A stretch of DNA of 64,000 nt, taken from contig CAJINV010000014.1 in assembly GCA_905178155.1 (NCBI GenBank), forward strand, positions 502,051-566,050, read 5' to 3'. Of this stretch, positions 56,001 through 64,000 are shown piece after piece; position 1 is the stretch's first letter; each line of letters opens with the position of its first letter. The notes beneath the pieces were generated by a model. It saw nothing but the letters and a program-made list of their open reading frames with translations, was not told the DNA's origin and ran no database searches. The DNA is from Amoebophrya sp. A120 (taxonomy: Eukaryota > Sar > Dinophyceae > Syndiniales > Amoebophryaceae). A program made the translations under genes and the position numbers.

Positions 56001-59000
56001 CTTCGTTATTTTCCTCCATGTCGATCCCATTGTTCCGCATCATCTTCTTCCGCTGCATCGCGTAGGAACTCTGCTGCAGATATGCAATGCAAATTTCCTG
56101 CACATGTACCAAATGCATGACAAATGTCACTACCTTGCAGGGTCCGACTTGTCATGCTGGACTAGGATTGAAGGCAAGTTTTGTCATGCAGAGACTGCAT
56201 TTGTACTTCGTGTACGGGAATAAATTTACTGTGGATAGCAGACTGGGCGAGTTGGTGCAAATGGCCTCGATCAGCTGGTTCAAATTCTGCCCCTATCATA
56301 TGCAAAAACGTCCCCACCCCATAGCTGTCATGCAATTCCGCATGCCAAAAAAGTTTCTCATGCGGAGCTCTATGAGAAGTATTTTTCTTTCGTGTTTTGG
56401 AATTTGTGATGCTAGAATCAGCATACTATGCTAGATCTGTCATGCTTCTGAACTAGGGAAACAGCATTACACTCCGAGGACAAACTTGTCATGCCAAACA
56501 ACCAAAGCTAGTCGATTTGTCTAGCAGATTTCCAAACTTAGCTCTGGTGTGGGTACGTTTTTACTCAGGATAGCCCCACGATGATGTTCATGACCGCGGA
56601 ATTTTGGTCGTCCAGCAGCTATCCTGTGCAAAAGTACTCGCATTGCAATCATGCATTACAAATCCCTTTCTTAAGCTAAATCTGCATTACAAATTTTTTT
56701 TCTCATGCTGCAGAAATTTGTATTGCATTTATACGAATACGATACTTTTGCAATGCATAGCAGCCGGGCCATGGCCACGTCGCGGACGTACTGCACCCGC
56801 AGGTTCAGGTCGATCAGTTTGAAGATTTCGTCGTTCTTGAAGGTGATCACCTTTTTGAACTTCACGTCGCGCTTCAGAATCTGGCGGTGGGGGACGACCA
56901 TCGCCAGTCCGGGGTCGAACTCCATGATCCCAATCATGGCCTCGTAGTTCGTGTGGTTCAGCTGTGCAATACAAATTTCCACCCGTACATGTACAACATG
57001 CAGCACAAATTTCGCCAACTTAGAGCAGACAACTTGTCATGCTGAACAGGATTTAAGGGAAGCTTTGTCATGCAGAAACGGCTTGTGTACGTCGTGTACG
57101 GGAAATTTGCTGTGGATATCAGCATCTTCCGCACAAGGTGCTGGTCGGCGAGCGAAAGCTATCCTGTGCAAAAGTATCGCACTCGTAGTAATTGCAGTCA
57201 TGCATTACAAATGTCCTTTTTTAGGTGGATCAGCATTACAGATTCCTTTTATTTCCTTCTCGAAAAATTTGTAATGCAAATCATACTAGTGCGATACTTT
57301 TGCAATGCATAAAAGCATGTTGCGGACGATCTCGAACAAATCCTTCTTGGCGTTGATCAATCCCACCTTCTCGTGAAAAATAGCTTCCGGGTTGATATAC
57401 GGCCGCGGTAGTTCCTCGGGTTCCTTAGGCCCAAAAACTAGTTGTACATTCTCGGAATTGCTATTGCAAGGCTCCTGCGAAGTAGTAGTAGGTCCTGCAG
57501 CTGTTGCACTACTTCCAGGTGGCTGCTGCTGCTCTCCTCCACCGGGAAGATGAACCTGGTTTATTTTGCTACCTTCATGATCTTGCGGGGGCCCGGCGGC
57601 GTTTTTAATATTGTCCGAGCCTCCTGGTTGATGTACTATAGCCGAGTCCAGCCCTCCTGAAGTTCCAGGTTCGGGCTCTTCTTGCGGCTGCTGATGCTGC
57701 TGGGTGCTGATGTTCGTCTGTTTCCCGTCGATCGCCGTGATAACAATGTCGTCGAGTGAGGCACCGGCACTGGCACCAGCAGCTGCTCCTACACCTGTAG
57801 TGGTCGTACCACTAGAAGTTACAACGCCAGATATTAATGGTGGAGGAGCAACATTTTGCGATGGGATGCTGGCGCCACCATCTTCGGCGGCAGAGGTGCC
57901 AGAGCTTGTTCCTGCTGCTGCAGGGATGGTGCCATCCACCGTCGAATCCGTGGCACTACTAGGTCCCGTATTATAATTCCCTTGTTGCGGCGCGGTGGTT
58001 GCGGAGCTGCTGGATGCGGAGGGCTCTTCGGCATGGTTTGATGTTGTGCCGTTGGACATACTACTCGCATCCCGCATCGGCTCATCCTCGTCTTCTGCGT
58101 CAACAGCAATGTTGTCCACGTTATTATTTTTGTTGAGATCATCTCCGTCATGCAGATCATCAGTTGCATCCTTGATTTCGACATCCTCGATCGCCGCGTC
58201 CTTGATTTCCACATCCTCAGACTGATCTTCGGGAAGATGACCTTCTGGTGCACCAGCGGGAACCGCTGCACCTGCTGAAGTTGCGCCTGCAGTGGGCACG
58301 TGCTCCGGGTCCGGTCCGCTACTCAGATTGGTAATAGCACCTGATGCCGTTGTCGTTGTCTTGGTCTCTATCGCAGCTGCATTTTTATTTCCGTCCTGAA
58401 CTTCTCCAGACGATGACGAGGCACCTCCTGCAGGAGCACCAGGCTGCTCATTGTCCGCTGCTGCCAGTGGTACAACCACCGCGCCAGGCACTGCAGCAGC
58501 ATCTCCTGAGGCGCCGCTCGGTGAGCTGGCACTTTGCTCCTTTGAGAGTTGTTGTGCCGCCTTCATGTGTGCCTCCTTCTTCCTGATGCGCTGCTCCCAC
58601 TTGCACAGCTCGCTAAACATGTCCGAAACGTTGGACAGCCTGTGTTGAAGATCGATGACAATGTCGTGTGTGCGGATTTCAATTTCTGTAAATTGTGTCG
58701 TTTCTGCACAGAAGAGGAAGAGAAATAAATGTCTGCTTTTCATCTCGAAAGTTAATGCTGGCGCGTCCATCTCCTTCATGAGGCGGCCTGACTATACAGT
58801 TACAACACTTCACCGCAACAATTCGCGGAGGAGCTGCGTTCTTCGAGTTCTTGTAGTACAAGCAAAATAAAATCCCTAGAAATTATCGTCAAACAGAAAA
58901 ATTGGAAAAATTCACGCAAATCTATTTCTATTACTGCATACCAACTATCCTCCTGCGACTCCTGGGCGCAGATCCGGCGGTTGTGCGGCGTGATTCCGCA

Positions 59001-61004
59001 TCAAATGCAAAAGTGTCTGGGTCTGGAAGATTGCGAAACTTGTCATGCTTGTCTGGCATGACCAAAAAGTTTGTGATGCGTGTCCAAGAAGAGACCGCTT
59101 TTCCTGTCATGCAAAAACGCAGTTTGTCATGCGAAAAACGCAACACAAAGAAGCGCAGATATTTCTCATGCTTGGCCGTGCATTGCAGAGCATTCACTAT
59201 TCCCAACGCAGCATTACAAGTTTCCAGACCCAGACATTTTTGCATTTGATATTCCGCCGATGGAGAGCACGTGGTCGGTGACCCGCAGCCCCTGGGTATG
59301 CAAGAAAAAAACTGTGTAACTGTAAATCTGTGATGCAGAACATGCAACAGAGTTACACCTGTCATGCCAGACAGCCACGACGTCCTCTTTCCATGTGTGT
59401 TTTCCCTTACAAACCACGCATGACAGGTTCTCTGTATCATGTAGAGCAAATCTGTGATGCTGTCAGCCACAGAAAGCTACACTAACACAGTTTTTTTCTT
59501 GGATACTGGGTGGGCGGCGGCGACTGTCCGTTGTGCGCCTGGGCGTACTGCACCTGCTGTCGCGCCATGAAATTTGTGGCAAAATTCGAGAGGACCATGG
59601 AGGTTTGGTGCAAGTTTTGGAGGTCCAAAAAATCCGGGAGCACCTTCCGCCGCCGGGCATTCAGCGCCCGGGTCTTCATCTCGATGGCGCGCCGGAGCAT
59701 CAACTCGGTGTCACCTGAGCGGAGAATTTGATAGAAGAGCTGGGGCGGTATCGGTGAGTTTGCTCTTGCTCACGTACTAGAATTGTTCACTAGGTTCTTG
59801 ACTAAAAATATACGCGCATGTTGCTGGCAAGAAAAACGTAGATCGTTGGTCGTGTTCTTCATTCATTCGCACAAAGATGTTCTTGTAGTGGTCTTTTTCT
59901 TCTAGATACCTATCGGGTTTCCAATCGTCTCCAAGTCGGTTCGTTTTCGCGACAGTACGGCATAAAGCGCTCGTGCGTCCTCCGGTCGCTCTAGAGAAAG
60001 GGCGAAATCTTTCCCAATGATGTCTTCCCAGACGATAATGGTTTCTTGAACGGCTGTTGTGTGTAAATTGGTACGTTCAGTTCATCTGCCATGCACATGA
60101 TGACTAAACGTACTTTTATTTACGAATTACTATGCGCGTCGTACAAGTACTTACAGAAGGATGTTGACAGAAGTTGGTGAGACCCACGGAGAGTTGTTGT
60201 CGTTGTATCGTGCATGCAAATTTTCACGCACCTCTTCTACCGACTCCGACGTCCAGACGTACTACTACATGTTCTTGCTTCAAGCATCAAACACGCGCAA
60301 ACAGAAAATTTCGCACCTCCAGATTCCGCCGCTTCGGCTTCGCTCATGCCGTCCGTCTGCATGTGGTAGCTTTCGGCGCCGAGCACGTGAAAGGTTTTGA
60401 TTTCTTTCCCTGTCTCCGTCTGAATCCGCAGCTTCCCGCGGGACAGGATCGGCACAAAGTCCATCCTCAGGTGCTGCGGTCCGGACCTTTTCTTTTTCTT
60501 CTTCTTTTTCTCCTTGTTTTGTCCCTCGTCTCCACCACCTTCTGCGGGGGAGACGCCGTTCGCCTGCGGAGACGAGGATCCGCCTTCAGGATGTTGGACG
60601 TTGCCATTGTCCTCATTTTTGTCGTCATTTCCGTTATTTTCGTCGTCCTCCACCTCCTCACTCTCGCTGTCACTGTCGCTTTTACTGGAAATGACCTTCT
60701 TGATCTCTTCCTGCTTCCGCAAATCGCAAAACACGTACCCGGTACCCAAATCGGCCCACTCCTGCTCTCCGTCGTCGTTCGTGCGGAACTCGTACAGCTT
60801 GCAGCGAAATTCGTAGTTCGTGTTTTGCTGATTGAGGTTCGGAGGTCCCAAGCCTTGCTGCGTTTGTGATGCTGCTCCTGTGGCACCGTTGTTATTGTTG
60901 TTGTAATGCTGCTGCATGAACTGACTGTAGCCCTGCCCACCGCCGCCGCCACTGCCGTAGCTGCCCTGGTGCCCGCCAGTCGTGGTTCCGGTGCCGCCAC
61001 GCAT
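47058..61004 (-). CDS. PP4R3: PP4 regulatory subunit 3 (SMEK/Psy2) homologue, 27 exons, about 2618 aa
   Basis: Exons: 61004-60317, 60053-59911, 59748-59506, 59291-59252, 58993-58946, 58703-57312, 57154-57119, 56957-56760, 56614-56573, 56288-56238, 56075-55981, 55830-55727, 55121-55012, 54727-54657, 54429-54111, 53946-53587, 53374-52746, 52430-52355, 52087-51928, 51813-51523, 51188-51125, 50884-50075, 49907-49853, 49739-49706, 49465-48983, 48656-48616, 48331-47058. PP4R3 recruits substrates to the PP4 catalytic subunit. The N-terminal EVH1/RanBD-like domain (YEFRCKLYEF, near 64; QETIIVWEDIIGKDFALSLE, near 235) is split by an acidic insert. After a roughly 460-residue insert comes the SMK-1 helical region: LFEIVRNMLSLADQHLVRKM, IMEFDPGLAMVVPHRQILKR, LRVQYVRDV, then IKFLFEHF. 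The tail to 2618 is low-complexity and ends VAKRLRTE. Nineteen introns are introners. The 58945-58704 junction is uncertain. Confidence 0.92.
48337..48615. mobile_element. introner, family D
   Basis: Ends TATCCTGAGTAAAAACGTAC and GTACGTTTTTACTCAGGATA are a perfect inverted pair. The duplication is TTTCC at 48332-48336 and 48616-48620. Excision gives HSVEKRKQELAQK. Confidence 0.97.
48662..48982. mobile_element. introner, family A (reverse orientation)
   Basis: Left end TATCGTAGAGAAAAATCCCC, right end GGGGATTTTTCCTTTCAATA. The duplication is GTAGA at 48657-48661 and 48983-48987. Excision gives SSSSTSPRWLEEMK. Confidence 0.95.
49471..49705. mobile_element. introner, family B
   Basis: Left end TATGGCGTCCTCAAATGTTA, right end AACGATTGAGAATCCCATA. 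The duplication is TCCTC at 49466-49470 and 49706-49710. Excision gives NAEEEDQSAKKRE. Confidence 0.95.
49745..49852. mobile_element. introner, family F
   Basis: Left end TATCCAGGAAAAAACATCC, right end GGTGTTTTTTCCTGGATA. The duplication is ACAAA at 49740-49744 and 49853-49857. At 108 bp it is the shortest introner. Excision gives TAHVLSEQGYYNA. Confidence 0.95.
50890..51124. mobile_element. introner, family B
   Basis: Left end TATGGCGTTCTCAACTGTTA, right end AACATTTGAGAACGCCATA. The duplication is GGAGT at 50885-50889 and 51125-51129. Excision gives SDSDSDSSSSDSL. Confidence 0.95.
51819..51927. mobile_element. introner, family F
   Basis: Left end TATCCAGGAGAAAACACCC, right end GGGTGTTTTTTTCTGGATA. 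The duplication is TCTTC at 51814-51818 and 51928-51932. Excision gives IIKAEERKVQELE. Confidence 0.95.
52093..52354. mobile_element. introner, family E
   Basis: Left end TATCAAATGCAAAAGTGTC, right end GACATTTTTACATTTGATA. The duplication is TTTGG at 52088-52092 and 52355-52359. Excision gives AVTNNQNQNGNIF. Confidence 0.95.
52436..52745. mobile_element. introner, family B with an 80-bp internal insertion
   Basis: Ends TATGGCGTTCTCAGCTGTTA and AACGTTTGAGAGCCCCATA. The duplication is GAAGT at 52431-52435 and 52746-52750. Compared with the copy at 50890 it holds about 80 extra bases between two GATTCAT repeats at 52594 and 52668. Excision gives FLFEHFENEVFIEP. Confidence 0.93.
53952..54110. 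mobile_element. introner, family C
   Basis: Ends TATCCTGTGCAAAAGTATCG and CGATACTTTTGCAGTGCATA. The duplication is ACATC at 53947-53951 and 54111-54115. Excision gives ALDILQMYAYHNP. Confidence 0.96.
54435..54656. mobile_element. introner, family I
   Basis: Ends TATGACAGTGCACAACCCCC and GGGAGTTGTGCATTGTCATA. The duplication is TGCAC at 54430-54434 and 54657-54661. Excision gives VNGPGAAATTNNI. Only copy of this family here. Confidence 0.95.
54733..55011. mobile_element. introner, family E (older)
   Basis: Left end TATCAACTGCAAATATGTT, right end CCAGACGTGGTTGCAACGCATA. Flanks AGAGT and AGGGG match at three of five bases. Excision gives EVENPYHSDDFQQ. Confidence 0.85.
55836..55980. mobile_element. 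introner, family C (reverse orientation)
   Basis: Left end TATGAACTGCAAAAGTATCG, right end CGATACTTTTGCACAGGATA. The GCACAGGATA tip is on the right rather than the left. The duplication is CTGGC at 55831-55835 and 55981-55985. Excision gives ETICQQLAAKDW. Confidence 0.95.
56081..56237. mobile_element. introner, family G
   Basis: Left end TATGCAATGCAAATTTCCTG, right end AATAAATTTACTGTGGATA. The duplication is GCAGA at 56076-56080 and 56238-56242. Excision gives NSPSLQQSSYAM. Confidence 0.95.
56294..56572. mobile_element. introner, family D
   Basis: Left end TATCATATGCAAAAACGTCC, right end GTACGTTTTTACTCAGGATA. The duplication is GCCCC at 56289-56293 and 56573-56577. Excision gives MNIIVGQNLNQLI. 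Confidence 0.95.
56620..56759. mobile_element. introner, family C
   Basis: Left end TATCCTGTGCAAAAGTACTC, right end GATACTTTTGCAATGCATA. The duplication is GCAGC at 56615-56619 and 56760-56764. Excision gives VAMARLLDDQNS. Confidence 0.95.
56963..57118. mobile_element. introner, family G
   Basis: Left end TGTGCAATACAAATTTCC, right end GGAAATTTGCTGTGGATA. The duplication is TCAGC at 56958-56962 and 57119-57123. Excision gives RKMLNHTNYEAMI, matching the PP4R3 family alignment. Confidence 0.95.
57160..57311. mobile_element. introner, family C
   Basis: Left end TATCCTGTGCAAAAGTATCG, right end CGATACTTTTGCAATGCATA. The duplication is AAAGC at 57155-57159 and 57312-57316. Excision gives VRNMLSLADQHL inside the SMK-1 region. 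Confidence 0.97.
58999..59251. mobile_element. introner, family E
   Basis: Left end CATCAAATGCAAAAGTGTC, right end GACATTTTTGCATTTGATA. The duplication is TTCCG at 58994-58998 and 59252-59256. Excision gives VLSIGGITPHNR. Confidence 0.95.
59297..59505. mobile_element. introner, family J
   Basis: Left end TATGCAAGAAAAAAACTGTG, right end CACAGTTTTTTTCTTGGATA. The duplication is CTGGG at 59292-59296 and 59506-59510. Excision gives PPPTQGLRVTDH. Only copy of this family here. Confidence 0.95.
59755..59910. other. non-GT-AG intron flanked by a 6-bp direct repeat
   Basis: TATCGG occurs at 59749-59754 and 59911-59916. Removing one copy plus the 156 bp between gives TIGNPIPPQLFY in frame. The ends are not clearly inverted, so this may be an eroded introner or another intron type. 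Confidence 0.6.
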
Positions 61005-63627
61005 TTTCCTTCTTTTTCTAGTGCGAGTGGCTGGAACCTGAAGTGGAACTCAAGGCGTTGGCGTTCTCGTTGTCGTTGTCGTGTTGAGTAGAAAATAAAC
61101 AACGTGCCCGTCGCTGCCGGAAGCCGAAAAAGGGCTTTCGCTTTGCTGCGCTCCTTTGATGGGACAACGCTGCGGCGCTACGCAGAGGAAGTAGACCTAG
61201 ACGTCGAGCCGGTGGAAGTAAAATGCTGCGACGTTGCGGCCCGCTCACCGCTTCGTTTCTTTGTCGTAGCTAAGACTTTTGAGAGCAGCGCAGGTAATGT
61301 TGGTTTTTCAACTTCATCTTCATCTCGTTCTCGGGGGGATCGCTCACAGAAGGATCTGCATCTGTGAGGTCTTGCTTTCTCTGTTGATTATCGTCCGGGA
61401 CACGGGAAGGAGGACGGAGAAGAGCGTGTTAGATGTGCTGCTGGTGAAGGAGCGAGCTGTAAAAAAACGGTATAAAAAAAAATTTCCACTGCTCTCTTCG
61501 GGCATGGAGACCGATGTCGTGCTTGTGGAGGTCGTGACGTGGTGACTAATACATAGTCACGACTTCTGGTGCTGGAATGTCGGGACTGTCGATGCCGGCG
61601 TGGGTCAACAACTAGAAGTGGCACCAGGGGTCCTCGTCGACCTCTAGTACGACTTTTACTTCACGAACAGCACAAATTAAATTGTGAAAAAAAACGGCGA
61701 TTCGAAATATTCAGCACGGACGTGGTCGTACGCAGGTCTTTTTGTCCAGGCTTCTGGGAGCAAGAGGACCTCCACCGCGGGCACCGAGGAAATCGGAATG
61801 ATTTTTCAACGAAGCTCGAGCTCGTCAGGGGACCATTTTTGCTGCCGCGTCGCCAGCATAGTTGTGCTTGTCATTGGTTTTACTCATATTCGCGTTTTTA
61901 CTTCGTTGTGTCGGAGTAGAGTTCACAGATCTTCAAGTAAGGCCGCCGCGCAATCGGTTTAGATTGGTATTGGGAGATGTTGAGAGAGTCTCTAACTTTA
62001 TCTGGTGTAGTGGTCTCTACGGTCTACTATTTTATTATTTGGAAATGGTGAAACACAAACAACTCCCATAAAAACAACCACTACAACTGTGTCGCTTTCT
62101 AGTCGCGCTGTCGCTGGTGCTGTTGATGTTTCGTAAGAATCATTTTCATTGCTGATCGTCTTCGTGCCATGCCATGTGCAAAATTGTTGTCTACATGATT
62201 ACTGGCGCTGCTGGTGCGAAATCTTCAGACATTGTCGCCGTTTCAAGAACTACGAAATCATTGAGAGCAGCATAAGATATTTCTAGACCTGAACCTGTAT
62301 TAACTTGTAACGCCTACTAAAAGCGCACCCGCACGGCAAGAACCCGTGTTGAAGGAGCGTCTATACACTATATTTGCGAAACAAAGAGAAAGAAAAACAT
62401 CAGGAGGAGCACCGCGAGATTTGGTTGTGGTGGCATTTTCTCTTTCAACAACATCAAGTCATTGTCATTTTTGTTTCATCAATGGATTCGCGGCTTAGGA
62501 AGCACTTTGTAAAATTTTCTTCTACAGGTGATTTTTTCGAGCTGTACTATTGCGGAGCGCCGATTCAATAGGAAAATACAAAACAAAAGCAACGGGAAAA
62601 AAAAATTACGAGTTGAAGCACTACGCAGAGAAAACCTGTGCTGTTTTAGATCAAATCTCTTTTGCTTTTCGTTTTCCATTTTGTTTTCCGTAATTTGATT
62701 TTTTTGCGTCTCTCTATCACAGCAGATATTGATATTCTTTCAATTTGGAAAGAGACTAGTTCGAAGATGTCCCGCTGAACTACAACTTTGAGCGTCAAGG
62801 TCACCAGCATGAACAGGCTCCTTTGCAAACAGAAATTCATCTTCTTGTCGGACCCTAAAGCTTCTATTTTTTGGTTGTTCCATCATATTACGACCAAAAG
62901 GCGCGCAGCTGTTTGCGTTTGGCGCCGAAAAAAAAACAACTTTTCTGGAATTTGGTGTGGTGTAGGAGTAGGTGCTATGGATTGTTTCCTCTTGTGTCTT
63001 GATCCACGACATCGACATGTTGCTGTCACTTACTTCTTTGTCACTGACATTGAGTTGACGAACACACGTAGAAGTTGCTCGATTTGTACGGTTCCGCCGC
63101 CTTGGAAGAGCTACAAGAACAGCAGCTGTACGAGAGTACAAATGCTCGGGCGAAAGTGTGGCTTGCCACAACTGCGACCACGAAAATCTTCTCGAGTAGA
63201 CTTTCACTTTACCAAACTTAGAGTTAGAATTGCTCCTGTCTCTGGTTTTTGTTAAAACTTCGTAGTACTTAATACTTCTCGATGGGGGTTGTACCTACTA
63301 TGAAGAGTGCTTGTAGTAAGTATTTGCGCAAACTCCTGAACTTCCAGATGTTGATGGCTTGTTTTTTTGCAACTTGCGATCACAGCACCACTGTCACTAC
63401 TTTAGTACCAGATCATCTCTTCAGAAGATCATGTTGCTGGTGAGCGATTCATGGTTCTTGTTGACCACAAGGTCTTGTAGTAGTCGGTCTCATCGTGCTT
63501 CAGCTTCCTACTTCTGTTTCTTGAGTTCTTGTACTACTACATCAGTGCTACTCACTTTGTATTTGTACTAGTACAAGAAGTTGTACCCAAGAAGTACAAC
63601 TACACATGAAAAATGCAATGGAAATTT
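61005..63627. other. upstream region of PP4R3 and intergenic DNA
   Basis: 2.6 kb. A plus-strand start at 61104 (MPVAAGSRKRAFALLRSFDG) with a possible GT-AG intron after 61291 could be a small divergent gene, but I cannot confirm it. A minus frame at 62740-63207 shows no domain. The right part is rich in GTACTTG/AAGTAC-type runs. No introner seen. Confidence 0.4.
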
Positions 63628-64000
63628 TCAGCACATCAGCCCCTGTTCCAACTGTTGGATTTTGAAAAAGAGACTTTCGATTTTCTCTTTGGGTAGCATC
63701 CACTTCTCTAAAACCACCTGCCGGATCTTCTCCTCCACAAGCTTCAGCCGGTGTTCCCCCGCTCGTGCGATGTGCTCTTCTCGTCCCTGTTTGTTCTTCT
63801 GCGGGGCGTTTTTAGTTTCACTTTCATCTTCTCCCACGAAGACGTTCTCCGAATCGGACGCCGAACTATTGTTAGCCGACGAGGAAGAACTCGAACTACT
63901 AGTACCGCACGCGGAAGTGGAACCACTAGAGGAGGCCGAGGATGAATTCCGAGGATGATGATGTTCTTGATCGTGCACAACTTCTACTTCGACGTCGTTC
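63628..64000 (-). CDS. 3' end of a gene running off the window
   Basis: The minus-strand frame is open to the right edge and ends at TGA after EQGLMC. The part seen is about 124 codons. It starts VEVEVVHDQEHHH, followed by a Ser-rich run and an acidic patch (DSENVFVGEDESETK). The end is a charged helix (EEKIRQVVLEKWMLPKEKIE, SLFFKIQQLEQ). There is no ATG in the visible part, so the start or an upstream exon lies outside. Same strand as its neighbours. Family not recognised. Confidence 0.55.
   Translation of the reverse strand, partial: NDVEVEVVHDQEHHHPRNSSSASSSGSTSACGTSSSSSSSSANNSSASDSENVFVGEDESETKNAPQKNKQGREEHIARAGEHRLKLVEEKIRQVVLEKWMLPKEKIESLFFKIQQLEQGLMC

Noticed and set aside
33054-59505. 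CRISPR-like or tandem repeat array
   Set aside because: The repeated ends are inverted, family-specific and separated by coding exons of variable length. This is a eukaryotic intron pattern, not an array.
33054-59505. Autonomous DNA transposons
   Set aside because: Elements are 108-348 bp and contain no transposase frame. They can only be non-autonomous.
1-64000. Dinoflagellate spliced-leader sequence or SL RNA gene
   Set aside because: I looked for the conserved CCGTAGCCATTTTGGCTCAAG leader and did not see it. The GTAAG in the 40-bp repeat is not preceded by it.

Overview
Eukaryotic nuclear DNA. Every gene I can model with confidence between about 7 kb and the right edge is on the minus strand, head to tail, which is the unidirectional gene order typical of dinoflagellates. 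Most introns are not GT-AG. They are short elements with terminal inverted repeats (TIRs, nearly always TAT...ATA) flanked by 5-bp target duplications. Removing the element plus one duplication copy restores the reading frame exactly. This combination (introner elements, non-canonical splicing, very low-complexity proteins, gene polarity) fits the syndinian parasite genus Amoebophrya best. That placement is inference, not a database result.

Layout. 1-5.5 kb is gene-poor and repeat-rich: GC-rich hairpins, a dispersed repeat of about 40 bp in five copies, two or three introner-type elements around a probable C-terminal coding fragment, and a small plus-strand gene at 4490-4875. 5.1-7.8 kb holds two membrane or secreted low-complexity ORFs. 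8.7-14.0 kb is a 1639-aa unknown protein. 14.8-17.0 kb is a CIR_N-type splicing-factor-like gene ending in an SLU7-like WGYxCC motif. 17.5-21.0 kb is an unknown gene. 21.9-23.5 kb is a THYN1/EVE-domain gene. 24.9-25.7 kb is a small secreted cysteine-rich (VWC-like) protein. 26.4-41.1 kb is one giant gene (about 4288 aa) with six introners and one GT-AG intron. 42.2-45.2 kb is a six-exon LMBR1-type membrane protein with five introners. 47.1-61.0 kb is a 27-exon homologue of protein phosphatase 4 regulatory subunit 3 (PP4R3/SMEK), greatly expanded to about 2618 aa, with 19 introners. A gene fragment runs off the right edge.

The main story is the introners. I delimited about 40, in at least 11 sequence families (named A-K here), in both orientations, mostly with perfect 5-bp duplications. 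Splice models built only from the element boundaries give totals divisible by three for the 4288-aa, 2618-aa, 560-aa, 231-aa and 1639-aa proteins, and they rebuild recognisable conserved domains (PP4R3, LMBR1, EVE). Ordinary GT-AG introns sit in the same genes, so two intron classes coexist. No transposase ORF is present, so the elements must be mobilised from elsewhere if they still move.
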